Counted from the stretch's first letter, positions 24,912 to 35,355 are shown. The stretch: 64,000 nucleotides of DNA from Desulfolutivibrio sulfodismutans DSM 3696 (GCF_013376455.1 NZ_CP045504.1:3803001-3867000), one strand, 5' to 3'. Translations and numbers: made by a program. Notes: generated by a model not told the origin, from the letters alone.

Positions 24912-25820
24912 TCAGTTTTTTTGGGGCAGAAGCGACTTGGGCACGCGAACGGCCTGCCGTCCGCCCTCCCAGATGGCCAGGAGCACGCCCAAAAGGATCA
25001 AGGCGCTGCCTCCATACCCCACGGGCGTGAACACCTCGCCGAACATGATCCAGGCCAGCCCCGCCGCCACCACCGGTTCGATGGTGGCTACCACCGCCGC
25101 CCGGGTGGCCTCCAGGTGCCTAAGTCCCGCATAATAGACGGAATAGGCCCCATAGGTGGAGCACAGGGCCAAAAAGGCGCAGGCCGCAAGGCCGGAGAGG
25201 CTTGGCAGGCGCAGTTCGAAAAAGGGCAGAAGGGCCAGGGCCCCGATGGGCAGGGCGTAGAAAAAGATCGTGGGGGTCTTGTAGCGCGACAGGTACAGCT
25301 TGCCGAAGATGAAATACAGGGCGTAGGTGAACCCGGCCAAAAGCCCCACCAAAACCGAGGCGACGGTCACCGGCACGCTGCCCGCCACGTCTCCGGCCAG
25401 CCGGGGCCCCAGGCTGATGCCGGCCACGCCCAGGATGGTGGCCGCCACGGCCGCGATCTTGAACGGGCCCATGCGTTCTTTGAGCAGAAAAAACGACATG
25501 AGGGCCACCCAGGCCGGGGCCGTGTACAAAAGGACCGAGGCCATGGCCGCGCCACCCAGCTTCACGGCATAGACGTACGAGCCGAAAAGTCCGGCGATGC
25601 CGCAGATCCCGAAGGCCGCCACCGGAAGGATGTCCTTTTTGTCCAGGCGCAGGTCTTTGGAGACCAGGGCGTGGGTTCCGAAAAGCGCCCAGGCCAGCGC
25701 CGTACGCCAAAAGGCCACCTCAAAAGGGGCCATGCCGGCCTCGAAGGCCAGCTTGGAGGCCGGGCCGATGAGTCCCCACAGGACGGCGGCGCACAGCACA
25801 TACGCATATCCGGCGGCCAT
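24912..25820 (-). CDS. EamA/DMT-family transporter
   Basis: An inner-membrane protein of 302 residues with about ten predicted helices in two EamA halves (about 5-135 and 150-288). Typical features are the N-terminal GLIGPASKLAFEAG, the Glu-containing LLLKERMG-type loop (FFLLKERMGPFK) and the second-half AAVVATIEPVVAAGLAWIMFGE. Members export amino acids and other metabolites, but the substrate cannot be read from sequence. GGGAGA before the ATG at 25820 supports the start. Confidence 0.9.
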   Translation of the reverse strand: MAAGYAYVLCAAVLWGLIGPASKLAFEAGMAPFEVAFWRTALAWALFGTHALVSKDLRLDKKDILPVAAFGICGIAGLFGSYVYAVKLGGAAMASVLLYTAPAWVALMSFFLLKERMGPFKIAAVAATILGVAGISLGPRLAGDVAGSVPVTVASVLVGLLAGFTYALYFIFGKLYLSRYKTPTIFFYALPIGALALLPFFELRLPSLSGLAACAFLALCSTYGAYSVYYAGLRHLEATRAAVVATIEPVVAAGLAWIMFGEVFTPVGYGGSALILLGVLLAIWEGGRQAVRVPKSLLPQKN

Positions 25821-26113
25821 GACATCTCTCCCTGAAACAAACGGTTACGCGAAGCAGGGTTGCCTACCAGGAATCCGATGCGCAGGCAAAAGGATTTCCC
25901 AGGGAGGCCCGGGTATGCATCCCGGCCGAGAGAAACCGGCGGCAAGGCCCCGGGGCTGTACATAGACGGACTTTGGAATATAACTTATCCTCCGAGGTGC
26001 AAAAATGACCCGGGACATGACCCGATGCGACACCTGCCCGACCTTGTACGGGCGGGGCGGAGCGTTTCGCGGCGCGACCCCCGGATGCAACACACGACGC
26101 CAAGGAGAATCCC
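25821..26113. other. Divergent intergenic region, nothing further recognised
   Basis: This stretch separates the leftward EamA gene from the rightward aldolase and must hold both promoters. The part near 25965-26000 is locally AT-rich, but I could not assign clear -35 and -10 boxes. Confidence 0.4.
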
Positions 26114-27403
26114 ATGTCCGACACAACCTGCCCCCCCGATTTCGAGAAGGCCCTGGCCGTTGGCCGCCCGCCCAATGTCGTAAAGCTTTTTCCCCATTCC
26201 AAGGCCCTTCTCGTCAGCGGCAAGGTCATTGATCGGGCCATGCGGGAAAAAGGCAAGGCCATGACCATCGCCGCCAACTGCCGAAGCCACATCACCCTGC
26301 GCGGGGTGCTTCGGGCCGCCAAACGCGCCGACGCGGCCGTGATCCTGGAAATCGCCAGGTCCGAAGGCGGCGCCAACGCCTACTGCCCCGTGAGCCTGTG
26401 GAACCTGGCCCGCCAGGCCGACGCGGTCATGAACGAACTGGGCGTGGCCGTGCCCGTGGCCATCCATGCCGACCACTACGGCATCAAGGCCGAAAAGGAT
26501 CTGGGCCCGGCCCGGGTGGAGATCCCCTCCCTGTTCGACGCGGGCGTCACCTCCATCGCCATCGACGCCTCCCATCTGCCCGACGCCGAGAACCTGGCCG
26601 CCAACATCGCCCTGTCCCCCCTTGTCCCGGCCTGGGCCGGATACGAGACGGAAGTGGGCGAGATCAAAGGCGCTTCCGGCCTGTCCACCCCGGCCGAGGC
26701 CCTGTTCCTCATCGCGGGCTTAAACGCCCACGGCATCCATCCCGACTGGATTGCGCTCAATAACGGCACCACCCACGGCATCGAGGCCAGCGCCTCGGGC
26801 ATCCAGGTGGAGCTGACCGCCAGCATCCACGCCGCCCTGGCCAAGTACGGCCTGTCCGGGGCCCAGCACGGCACCTCGGGCAACTCCTCCGAGCGCCTGC
26901 GCGAGATCGCGGCCAAGACCGCCACCACCAAGGCCAACGTGGCCACCGCCCTGCAGATGATTTCCTGGGGGGTCAAGGTCAACGACTACGGCAACGCCAT
27001 TCTGGACGCCTCCGGCGACCTGGTGAAGGTGCCGGGCCAGGGCGTCTCCGAGGAACTGTGGGCCGAGATGAAGGCCTATGCCGACGCCCATGGGATCAAA
27101 GGCGGCAACTATAAAAAGCTCAACATCGTTTTCGAGAACAAGATTCTCGGACAGGCCGCCGATATCCGCGAGCGCATGGTCCAGGCCGTGGAGGACTTCG
27201 TGTACGGCCTTCTGGCCGACGTCTTCAACGCCTCGGGCACCGGCGCCATCGGCCGGGCCCTTTTGGCCAAGGCCGGAACCTACGACCTCGGCCCCAAGGC
27301 CGCCCGCCTGGAGGATCCGGCCGCGTGGACCCCGGAGAAGGCCGCCGCCCGGGCCAAAAACCTGTCCTCGGACAAGGGCCTGGAAGGGGACTTCGACGAC
27401 TGA
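26114..27403 (+). CDS. fba: Class II fructose-bisphosphate aldolase
   Basis: A zinc-dependent aldolase of 429 residues for glycolysis and gluconeogenesis. Motifs include PVAIHADHYGIKAEKD with zinc-binding His, TSIAIDASHLPDAENL, the Glu-rich metal loop GYETEVGEIKG, NNGTTHGIE with a further His, and GLSGAQHGTSGNS with the phosphate-binding glycines. The protein is longer than the E. coli enzyme and belongs to the long variant seen in several anaerobes. The first 30 residues are a variable leader. GGAGA lies seven bases before the ATG. A hairpin follows the stop. Confidence 0.92.
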   Translation: MSDTTCPPDFEKALAVGRPPNVVKLFPHSKALLVSGKVIDRAMREKGKAMTIAANCRSHITLRGVLRAAKRADAAVILEIARSEGGANAYCPVSLWNLARQADAVMNELGVAVPVAIHADHYGIKAEKDLGPARVEIPSLFDAGVTSIAIDASHLPDAENLAANIALSPLVPAWAGYETEVGEIKGASGLSTPAEALFLIAGLNAHGIHPDWIALNNGTTHGIEASASGIQVELTASIHAALAKYGLSGAQHGTSGNSSERLREIAAKTATTKANVATALQMISWGVKVNDYGNAILDASGDLVKVPGQGVSEELWAEMKAYADAHGIKGGNYKKLNIVFENKILGQAADIRERMVQAVEDFVYGLLADVFNASGTGAIGRALLAKAGTYDLGPKAARLEDPAAWTPEKAAARAKNLSSDKGLEGDFDD

Positions 27404-27424
27404 TTCCGGTTGCGGCGAAAAAAC

Positions 27425-27456
27425 CGGCCGGGGGATGCGCAACGCTTCCCCGGCCG
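27425..27456 (+). terminator. Hairpin after the aldolase gene
   Basis: CGGCCGGGG (27425-27433) pairs with CCCCGGCCG (27448-27456) around a loop of 14 bases. No T run follows, so the call rests on position and stem alone. Confidence 0.4.
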
Positions 27457-27641
27457 CCGCATCTGTCGGAGCGCAGCGTCGTCGGGCATCGGGCATCGGG
27501 GACGTACCCTGGGGGCGGGTCGTATCGGTTTATAAGTGGAAATAATCGACAACTCGTTGCGTTTTGAAGCTTTGGCCGGTACGTAGTGCATACGGGAGAG
27601 AGACCGGGCGGGGAAGCGGAGTCGGCAAGGTCGGAGGTGCT

Positions 27642-30600
27642 GTGCGTCCAGGGGCAGGCAGACGAGGCCAGACTGATCGGCGAAGGGCCGGATGGGTTTC
27701 GGCGCGACGCCGCCGGAGGCCCTGCGTCGTCACGGGGACGTCCGCCGTGGCTGCGGCCCTTTTTTCGGTGTTCGTCCTGGCCCTGGTTCTGGCGGACATG
27801 GCGAATCCGTCCCCGGCTGCGGCCCAGCCCAGGTTTCACCACGTCACGGTGGAGGACGGGCTTCCCCAGTCCTCGGTGCTCAATATCACGGTCGATACCC
27901 GGGGCTTTTTGTGGATCGGCACCTATGACGGCCTGGTGCGCCACGACGGTTACGAATACCGTGTCCATTACGCCGAACCCGGCAACCCCGACGCCATCTC
28001 CGACGCCAATATCCGGGCCGTGTTGCCGGACCTCGACGGTTCCCTGTGGGTGGGAACCAAAAGCGGCGGCCTGAACTTTTTCGACGCCAGGCGCGGCCGG
28101 TTCCAACACTACCGTCATGACCCGGACAACCCCCACAGCCTGCCGCACGACGAGGTGCGGGCCCTGTGCCGGGATGCCTCGGGGCTGTTGTGGGTGGGCA
28201 CCTTCGGGGGGCTGGCCGTCTTTGATACGGCCGGAAAGCTCTTTACGACCTACCGCCAGGCGACGACTCCGGACCAACGCCTGCCCGCCGACGAGATCCT
28301 GTCCCTGGCGGCGGGCCCCGGCGGCATGCTCTTCGTCGGCACAAGCGCCGGGCTGTTTCGGTTCGACACGGCGACCAAGACCTTTTCCCCCATGCCCCTG
28401 GACGCCCGCCAGCCGGGCGCGGTGACCAACGGGACGGCGCGGGTCGGCCCGCCGGTCGTCGCCAGCCTGTACCTGCAAGGCGGCACGACGCTTTTTGCCG
28501 GGACGGAATGGCAGGGCCTCTACGAAATCGATCTGCAAAGCGGCAGCGTGGCGGGGCATCTTCCGGGGCGGGCCGTGTCCTCAACCTTCGTCGATTCCCG
28601 GGGCGTGCTGTGGGTGGGCACGGACGCCGGGCTGGCCCAACGGGCCAGGCCCGACGGCCCGTTCGTCATGTACACGCACGATCCCACGGATCCCATGAGC
28701 ATCTGCGGCAACGACATCCGGGGCATCGTGGAGGACGCCTCGGGCATCCTGTGGTTCGGCAGTTTCACGGCCGGACTCAGCAAGCTTTCGCCCAAGACCC
28801 GGGCCTTCGACCTGTATCGGAAGAAATCCGACGACCCCCGGGGACTCTCCGGGGCCGAGGTCAGCGCCGTGACCATGGACACCCGGGGACGCCTCTGGGT
28901 GGGCACCCGGGACGGCGGCATCACGGTCATGGACCGCCGGGCGGGCACGCGGCAGGTCTTCCGCCACGATCCAGACGACCCCGGCAGCCTCTCCCAGGAC
29001 GAGGTCACAAGCCTTTTGCGGGACCGCTCCGGCAGGATATGGGCCGGAACCGCCGACAACGGCCTGAACCTGTACGACGAGCCCTCTGGAGCCTGGAAGA
29101 AGTATCGCCACGACCCGGATGATCCTGAAAGCCTGTCCCAGGACAAGATCTGGTTTGTGGCCGAGACCCGCGACGGCATCCTGTGGATCGGAACCAGCAA
29201 GGGGGGCCTAAACCGCCTGGATCCGGCCACGGGGAAATGCCGCCGCTACAAGCACGATCCCGGCGACCCGCAAAGCATCAGCCACGACCGGGTGCGGCAC
29301 ATCACCGAGGCCGCGGACGGCGCCCTGTGGATCGGCACCAACAAGGGGCTCAACCGCTTCGACCGGGCCAGCCAGACCTTCCGGCATTGGGACAACGACC
29401 CCTCCGATCCGCACAGCCTGTCCAACGACCGGGTCACGCCCATCGTGGAGATGTCGGACGGCATGTTGTGGGTGGGCACGGACAACGGCTTGAACCGCTT
29501 CGACCCGAAAACCGAAACGTTCACCCGTTTCACCAAGGCCGACGGCCTTTACAACGACGGCATCCAGGCCATCCTGCGCGATGAGACCGGGGTGTTGTGG
29601 ATGAGCACCTTCAAGGGCCTGAGCCGTTTCGACCCCGCGGTGGCCGAGTTTCGCAACTACACGTCCAAAGACGGACTCCAGGGCGTGGAGTTCTGGATGA
29701 ACGCGGACTACCGTGACCCCTATTCCGGGGAGATGTTTTTCGGCGGGGTCAGGGGCCTCAACGGATTCATTCCCGGCGAGGTGGAGAAAAACCCCCACAT
29801 CCCGCCCGTGGCGGTCACCGCCATCGCCATCACCGACCACCCCCACACCGGGGAAGACGCGGTGGATTTTGTCCGGGAGATCGAGCTTTCCCCCCTGGAC
29901 CGAGGGTTCACCGTGACCTATGCGGCCCTGGACTTCGCCGATCCGAGCAAGAACCAGTATTCCCATAAGCTCGAGGGCTTCGACCGCGATTACAGCAAGC
30001 CCTCGACCCGGCGCTACGCCACCTACACCAACCTCGACCCGGGCCGGTACGTGCTGCACATGCGGGCCTCCAACGACGACGGCATCTGGAACGACACCGG
30101 AACATCCCTGATCGTCCGGGTGTTGCCGCCGTATTGGAAGACGTATTGGTTCCGTTTCGGAGTGTTGGCGGCGGCCCTGGGCGGGGTGTGGCTTTTCTAC
30201 CGGCTGCGGTTGTCGCGGGTGGAGCGCAAGCGGCTGGAGCTGGCGGCCATGGTGGACGAACGGACCCTGGCCCTGCGTCGGGAGATCGAGGAGCGCAAGA
30301 CGGCCGAGGAACGCCTGCGCGAGGCCAAGTTTTCCGCCGAACAGGCGGCCATGGCCAAATCCGAATTCCTGGCCCGCATGAGCCACGAGATACGCACCCC
30401 CATCAACATCATCATGGGCATGGCCGACCTGTTGTCCGAGTCGGGCTTAAGCGACCGGCAGCGCCGGTACGTGAGCTCGTTCCAGTCGGCTGGCGAGCTG
30501 CTTTTGGCCATCATCAACGACATCCTGGACTTCTCCAAGATCGAGGCCGGGCGGATCGAACTGGAACATGTGGTTTTTTCCTTGAACGAAGAATTGCGCC

Positions 30601-31993
30601 GGGTGGCGGATCTGGCGGCCTTCCGGGCCACGGGCAAGGGGCTCGGGTTCTCCTGGGCCATCGCGGACGACGTGCCGGACTTCGTCGTCGGCGATCCGGC
30701 CAGACTGCGCCAGGTGCTCATGAACCTTTTGGGCAACGCCCTGAAATTTACGGTCAGCGGCGAGGTGCGCCTGCGCGTGGAACGCAACGCCGCCACGACT
30801 CGGACGGGCGGCCCGGGCCCGGGCGAGGGCTTTTTGGCCCGGTTCACCATCACGGACACGGGCATCGGGATTCCGCAAAAAGTGCTGGGGGACATCTTCG
30901 AGCATTTCACCCAGGCCGACGTGTCCACCTCCCGCCAGTACGGCGGCACGGGACTCGGGCTGGCCATCTGCCGCAGGCTGGTGGACCTCATGGGCGGCGC
31001 CATCAGCGTGACCTCCGAGGAGGGCCAGGGCAGCGTCTTCAGCTTCACGGCCATGCTGGAGGTGGCGCGAACCGGGAGCGTTCCCGACACCTCCCGGCTG
31101 GTTGCCCCGGAGACGGATTTCCCGGCCGGGGAGGCGCTGTCCGTGGATCCCCCGGCCTTCCGGCCGCAATTTTCCGGAAAGCCGTCCACCATCCTCCTGG
31201 CTGAGGACAACGAGGCCAACCGCAACGTGGTCAGGCTGTTTTTGGCCGATCAGCCCGTGGAGATCTTTGTGGCCGAAAACGGCCTGCAGGCCGTGGAGCT
31301 TGTCCGCGACCGGGTTTTCGACCTGGTGTTCATGGATGTGGAGATGCCCGGTATGGACGGGCTTGCAGCCACCCGGGCCATCCGGGACATGGAGCGCCAG
31401 TCCGGCCGTCTGGCCACGCCCATCATCGCCTTGACCGCCCATGCCTTCCAGGAGCACCGGCGGCAATGCCTGGAGGCCGGATGCACGGATTTCGTGACCA
31501 AGCCCGTGGGCAAGGCCCGGCTCCTTCAGGTGCTCGACGCCTACCTCCCTGGGCGCGGCTTCGACCGGGCGCAGGGCGGCCGCCTGTCGGCGGGCGGCCC
31601 GAGTGGGGCTGCCCCCCGGAGGAAGGCGCGGCTCCAGAGGCCTCCGGCGGGGAGACGCCCGGTGCGCCCGGTGCGCCAGGAGCGCCCGGTACGACGGACA
31701 AGCGGGTGGTCTACGTCAAAGAGCGCTTGCGGACCATCGTGCCCGTGTTTCTTCGGACCACCGCCCAGGGGCTCACCGACATGCGGGAGGCCCTGGCCCG
31801 GGGCGACCTGGAGACGGTGCGCCGGGGCGGCCACAGCCTCAAAGGTTCGGCGGCCACCATGGGGGTTCCCGCCGTTGAGATCCTGGGCCGGGACATCGAG
31901 CAGGCCGTGCACGACGGCGACAGGGCGCACCTGGAGGATCTGCTGGCCGAGCTGTCGGCCTGCCTGGAAAACCTCGACATCCGGCTGCGGTAG
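27642..31993 (+). pseudogene. Hybrid sensor kinase with beta-propeller sensor, frameshifted before its HPt domain
   Basis: A very large kinase. An Arg-rich start and signal-anchor helix (VFVLALVLADM) come first. About a dozen two-component propeller repeats follow, each with a GxLWIGT-type motif, up to about 29800. A Y_Y_Y domain comes next, then one TM helix near 30150, HisKA (MSHEIRTPINIIMGM), HATPase and a receiver (DLVFMDVEMPGMDG). After the receiver the frame changes at a run of six C at 31612-31617. One more C would join it to the HPt frame, which runs to 31993. As given, the first frame stays open to 32774 in nonsense. The start is uncertain: GTG 27642 with GGAGG close by, or TTG 27564. 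Confidence 0.75.
31618..31993 (+). other. HPt domain segment in the shifted frame of the hybrid kinase
   Basis: This is the tail of the kinase in the second frame. A Gly/Ala/Pro/Glu linker (PEEGAAPEASGGETPG) leads to an HPt domain of about 90 residues. Its phospho-accepting His is in RRGGHSLKGSAATMG. The domain would take phosphate from the receiver and hand it to another regulator. Separated by the frameshift it lacks a good start codon of its own, although an in-frame ATG exists at 31466 inside the receiver. Confidence 0.75.
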
Positions 31994-32196
31994 AACGGGC
32001 GTTTTGCCGCAGTATGCGGTGCGGCATGACGCCCAAACCCGTCCCGGCCTCGACAGGCGCGCGCGCTTCCTGCTAGGAATATGTGGAAAGCATCCGTTTC
32101 GGCCGCGTCGCGCAGGATGGCCGGGTTGGGGGCGAGTTCGCCCCGTCCCTGACACCCTGACCCCTGGCCGGAACGGACACCAGCCGGGGGGAGCGC

Positions 32197-33876
32197 ATGC
32201 TGCTTGGTATCGACGTCGGCGGAACGCACACGGACGCGGTGTTGATCGGCCGCCAGGGTATTGTGGCCATGGCCAAGATCAAGACCGATCACGACAACCT
32301 GCTTGTCTCCATCAAAGACGCCCTGGAAAGCATCGTCTCCGTGGCCGGGCCCGAGGGCGTCTCCCGGCTGAACCTGAGCACCACCCTGTCCACCAACGCC
32401 ATCGTGGAGGGCGACACCGAGCCCGTGGGCATGTTCGTCTCCGGCGGCCCGGGCATCGATCCGGCCCTGTACCGGGTGGGGGACCACTATTTCACGGCCG
32501 AAGGCTGCATCGACCATCGGGGCGAGGAGACGGGGCCCCTGGACGAGGCCGCCGTGGACCGGGGGATGGCGGCCTGCCGGGAGGCCGGGGTGTCGGTGTT
32601 CGCGGCCGTGTCCAAATTTTCCACCCGAAACCCGGCCCACGAAAACCGCATCAAGGAGCTGGTGCATCCCCTGGCCGACTACGTGGCCATGGGACACGAC
32701 TTCTCGGGCCGCCTGGGATTCGGGCGGCGCATCAACACCGCCTATTTCAACAGCGCCGTGTGGCGGCTCTATAACCGCTTCGCCGACGCCGTGCAGAAAA
32801 GCGTCCTGTCCATGGGGCTGCGGCCGCGCATCAACGTGCTCAAGGCCGACGGCGGCACCATGCCCCTGTCCATGTCCCGGCAACTGCCCATCCAGTCCAT
32901 CCTGTCGGGCCCGGCGGCCTCGGTCATGGGCATCATCGCCATCTGCGACATCCGCGAGGACGCCGTGATCCTGGACATCGGCGGCACCACCACGGACATG
33001 GCCGTGTTCGCAGGCTCGGCCCCCCTGGTGGAGCGCGAGGGCATCGCCATCTCCGGGCGACCCACCCTGGTGCGGGCGCTTCGGGTCAAATCCATCGGCG
33101 TGGGCGGCGATTCGGCCATCCACGTCACGCCCCAGGGGGTCACGGTGGGCCCCAAGCGGCTCGGGCCGCCCATGGCCTTCGGCGGGGCGCATCCCACATT
33201 GGTGGATGCCCTAAATGTCCAAAACGTCATCGCCTACGGCAACGTGGCCGCCTCGTTTACGGGCATGGCCGCCCTGGCCGAGGGCTCGGGCCTGGACCCC
33301 GAAACCCTGGCCGACTACGCCATCGCGGCGGCCGTGAACAAGATCCGCGAGGAGGTGGCCGGGTTCGTGCGCGAGATCAACGACCGTCCGGTCTATACCA
33401 TCTACGAGATGCTCGAAGGCCGCAAAGTGGCCCCCACCAAGGTCTACGTCATGGGCGGCCCGGCCCTGGCCCTCTCCGCCCTTTTGCAGGACGCCTTCTC
33501 CCAGGAGGTGGTGGTGCCGGAGAACTTCGCCGTGGCCAACGCCGTGGGCGCGGCCCTGGCCCGGCCCACCTTTTCCGTGGAGCTTTTCGCGGACACGGCC
33601 CGGGGGCGCATGGTGGTTCCGAGCCTGGGGCTGTCCCGGGAGGTGGGCCGGGACTACGATCTGGCCGCGGCCGAGGCCGACGCCACGGCGCTTTTACGGG
33701 AGCATGTCCGCTATCTCGGGGCGGAGGATGACGAGGCCCCGGTGGAGACGGTGGAGCGGTCATCGTTTAACATGGTGGACGATTCGACCTTTCTGGGGCG
33801 CAACATCCGGGTGGTGTGCCAGGTCAGGCCGGGCGTTTTGCCGCAGTATCGGGAGGCGGTCACGTGTCCGTGCTGA
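32197..33876 (+). CDS. Hydantoinase/oxoprolinase-family protein
   Basis: An ATP-dependent amidase-like protein of 559 residues. The ASKHA-fold nucleotide loop is at the N-terminus (LLGIDVGGTHTDAVLIG). The hydantoinase A core has STTLSTNAIVEGD, ILSGPAASVMGI, DIGGTTTDMAVF and the late YVMGGPALALS. The family hydrolyses hydantoins, 5-oxoproline or acetone-type substrates, usually with a B subunit, which is absent here. The ATG at 32197 has GGGGGGAG before it. The last 13 bases overlap the start of the HDAC-like gene, so the two are coupled. The substrate is unknown. Confidence 0.85.
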   Translation: MLLGIDVGGTHTDAVLIGRQGIVAMAKIKTDHDNLLVSIKDALESIVSVAGPEGVSRLNLSTTLSTNAIVEGDTEPVGMFVSGGPGIDPALYRVGDHYFTAEGCIDHRGEETGPLDEAAVDRGMAACREAGVSVFAAVSKFSTRNPAHENRIKELVHPLADYVAMGHDFSGRLGFGRRINTAYFNSAVWRLYNRFADAVQKSVLSMGLRPRINVLKADGGTMPLSMSRQLPIQSILSGPAASVMGIIAICDIREDAVILDIGGTTTDMAVFAGSAPLVEREGIAISGRPTLVRALRVKSIGVGGDSAIHVTPQGVTVGPKRLGPPMAFGGAHPTLVDALNVQNVIAYGNVAASFTGMAALAEGSGLDPETLADYAIAAAVNKIREEVAGFVREINDRPVYTIYEMLEGRKVAPTKVYVMGGPALALSALLQDAFSQEVVVPENFAVANAVGAALARPTFSVELFADTARGRMVVPSLGLSREVGRDYDLAAAEADATALLREHVRYLGAEDDEAPVETVERSSFNMVDDSTFLGRNIRVVCQVRPGVLPQYREAVTCPC

Positions 33877-35189
33877 AAGCGGCCCGCGAACTGGGCATCG
33901 TGTTCTTCCCGGCCTTTGACTGGGCCATCTCCCCCACCCATCCCGAACGCCAGGAGCGGCTGCTCTATACCCTGGACCAGCTTAAGGAGGAGGGGGTTTT
34001 CGACATCCCTGGCATCCGCGAATACAAACCCGAGGTGGCCGGGGAAGCCGACGTGGACCGGGTGCATTTTTGTTTTCCGGAGACTTCCGGGGTGGTCAGC
34101 CCCTCGCACCTGGTGTCCGCCGGGGGGGCCATCCGGGCCGGACGGCTTTTCATGGAGAAAAAGGCCGCCAAGGCCTTCGCCATGGTCCGCCCGCCCGGGC
34201 ACCACGCCATGAAATGCGTGCACGGGGCCAGGGGCTTTTGCAACATCAACATCGAAGCGGTGATGATCGAGCGGCTGCGCGAGGAATACGGGCCGCTTCG
34301 GGTGGCCATCGTGGACACGGACTGCCACCACGGCGACGGCACCCAGGACATCTACTGGAACGATCCGGACACGCTTTTCATCTCCCTGCACCAGGACGGC
34401 CGCACCCTCTATCCGGGCACGGGCTTCGCCCACGAGTTGGGCGGCCCGGGGGCGTTGGGGGCCACGGTGAACGTGCCCCTGCCGCCGGGCACCTCGGACG
34501 AGGGGTTTTTGTATGTGGCCGAGCACCTCATCCGGCCGCTTCTGGACGATTTCAAACCAGACCTGGTGGTCAACTCCGCCGGGCAGGACAACCACTTTTC
34601 CGACCCCATCACGGACATGGCCTTTTCCGCCCAGGGCTACGCCAAACTCACGGAGATCGTGAACGCCGACCTGGCCGTGCTCGAGGGCGGCTATTCCATC
34701 CAGGGCGCGCTGCCCTACGTGAACCTGGGCATTGTCCTGTCCATGGCCGGGCTGGACTATTCCCATGTGCGCGAACCGGGGTTCGAGCCGTCCCGGGTGC
34801 GCCAGGGCTCGGCCGTCACGGACTACATCAGGCGGCAGTGCGTGGACATCCGCAAGCTGGCGAAAAACCCGCCGCCCAGGCAGCGTAGCGGCGAGATGGT
34901 GGGGGAGTGGTTCGTGCGACGGAAAACGCTTTATTACGACACGGACCACATCACGGAATACCAGACCGAGAGCGTGCTGGTGTGTCCGGACTGCCCGGGG
35001 GTGCTCAAGATCGAGTCCGAGTCGTCGCGCACGCCGCTTTGCCTGGGGGTGCAGATACCGATCCGGGCCTGCCCACGCTGCCGGTCCGAGGGGGAGCGGG
35101 TCTTCGAGGAAGGGGCGAAAAGCGGGCGATACAAGGTGTCGCGGCTCATCGACCGGGCCGGGAAGCGGTACGAGAGGGTCGGTGGGTAG
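33864..35189 (+). CDS. Histone-deacetylase-family amidohydrolase with C-terminal zinc ribbon
   Basis: A protein of 441 residues of the HDAC/acetoin-utilisation/acetylpolyamine-deacetylase family. Active-site residues are all present: His113-His114 in RPPGHHAM, Asp153 and His155 in DTDCHHGDGTQ, Asp242 in SAGQDNHFSD and Tyr277 in EGGYS. It should be a zinc amidohydrolase for an acetylated amine or small molecule. A C-terminal extension (about 370-410) has CPDC and CPRC pairs, like a zinc ribbon, which is unusual. GTG at 33864 follows GGAGG by seven bases and overlaps the hydantoinase gene. Confidence 0.85.
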   Translation: MSVLKAARELGIVFFPAFDWAISPTHPERQERLLYTLDQLKEEGVFDIPGIREYKPEVAGEADVDRVHFCFPETSGVVSPSHLVSAGGAIRAGRLFMEKKAAKAFAMVRPPGHHAMKCVHGARGFCNINIEAVMIERLREEYGPLRVAIVDTDCHHGDGTQDIYWNDPDTLFISLHQDGRTLYPGTGFAHELGGPGALGATVNVPLPPGTSDEGFLYVAEHLIRPLLDDFKPDLVVNSAGQDNHFSDPITDMAFSAQGYAKLTEIVNADLAVLEGGYSIQGALPYVNLGIVLSMAGLDYSHVREPGFEPSRVRQGSAVTDYIRRQCVDIRKLAKNPPPRQRSGEMVGEWFVRRKTLYYDTDHITEYQTESVLVCPDCPGVLKIESESSRTPLCLGVQIPIRACPRCRSEGERVFEEGAKSGRYKVSRLIDRAGKRYERVGG

Positions 35190-35195
35190 GGCGGA

Positions 35196-35333
35196 TTGAA
35201 ACGGCGCGTCAACCCGGCCCTGGAGCCCATCCCCTTTTCCCGTGATGCGTACGACCACCACGGTGCGGCGGATTTCGTAGCCCGGGTGCTCACGGAAGGG
35301 GTCGAGGTCTACAAGGCCGGGCAACTCGGCTAG
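35196..35333 (+). pseudogene. Possible 3' remnant of a nucleotidyltransferase gene
   Basis: A 45-codon stretch in the same frame as the HDAC-like gene, just after its stop, reads LKRRVNPALEPIPFSRDAYD and continues through ARVLTEGVEVYKAGQLG to a TAG. This looks like the C-terminal end of MNT-type nucleotidyltransferases, whose last residues often read ..EPI.. then ..EGVE(V/I)Y. The catalytic GSxxxGxxxxxSDxD part is not found upstream. The call rests on a short match. Confidence 0.35.
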
Positions 35334-35355
35334 CAGCCGACTTCCCAAGATAAAA

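Noticed and set aside
31612-31617. Programmed ribosomal frameshift at the C run
   Set aside because: No slippery heptamer or following pseudoknot could be recognised, so a plain indel or phase variation is the simpler reading.
31994-32774. Continuation of the hybrid-kinase frame past the receiver
   Set aside because: After the C6 run it reads Arg/Pro-rich nonsense and overlaps the hydantoinase start. The HPt domain lies in another frame.
33711-35348. Minus-strand frame of 545 codons
   Set aside because: It is the antisense shadow of the HDAC-like gene, whose catalytic residues are all in place.
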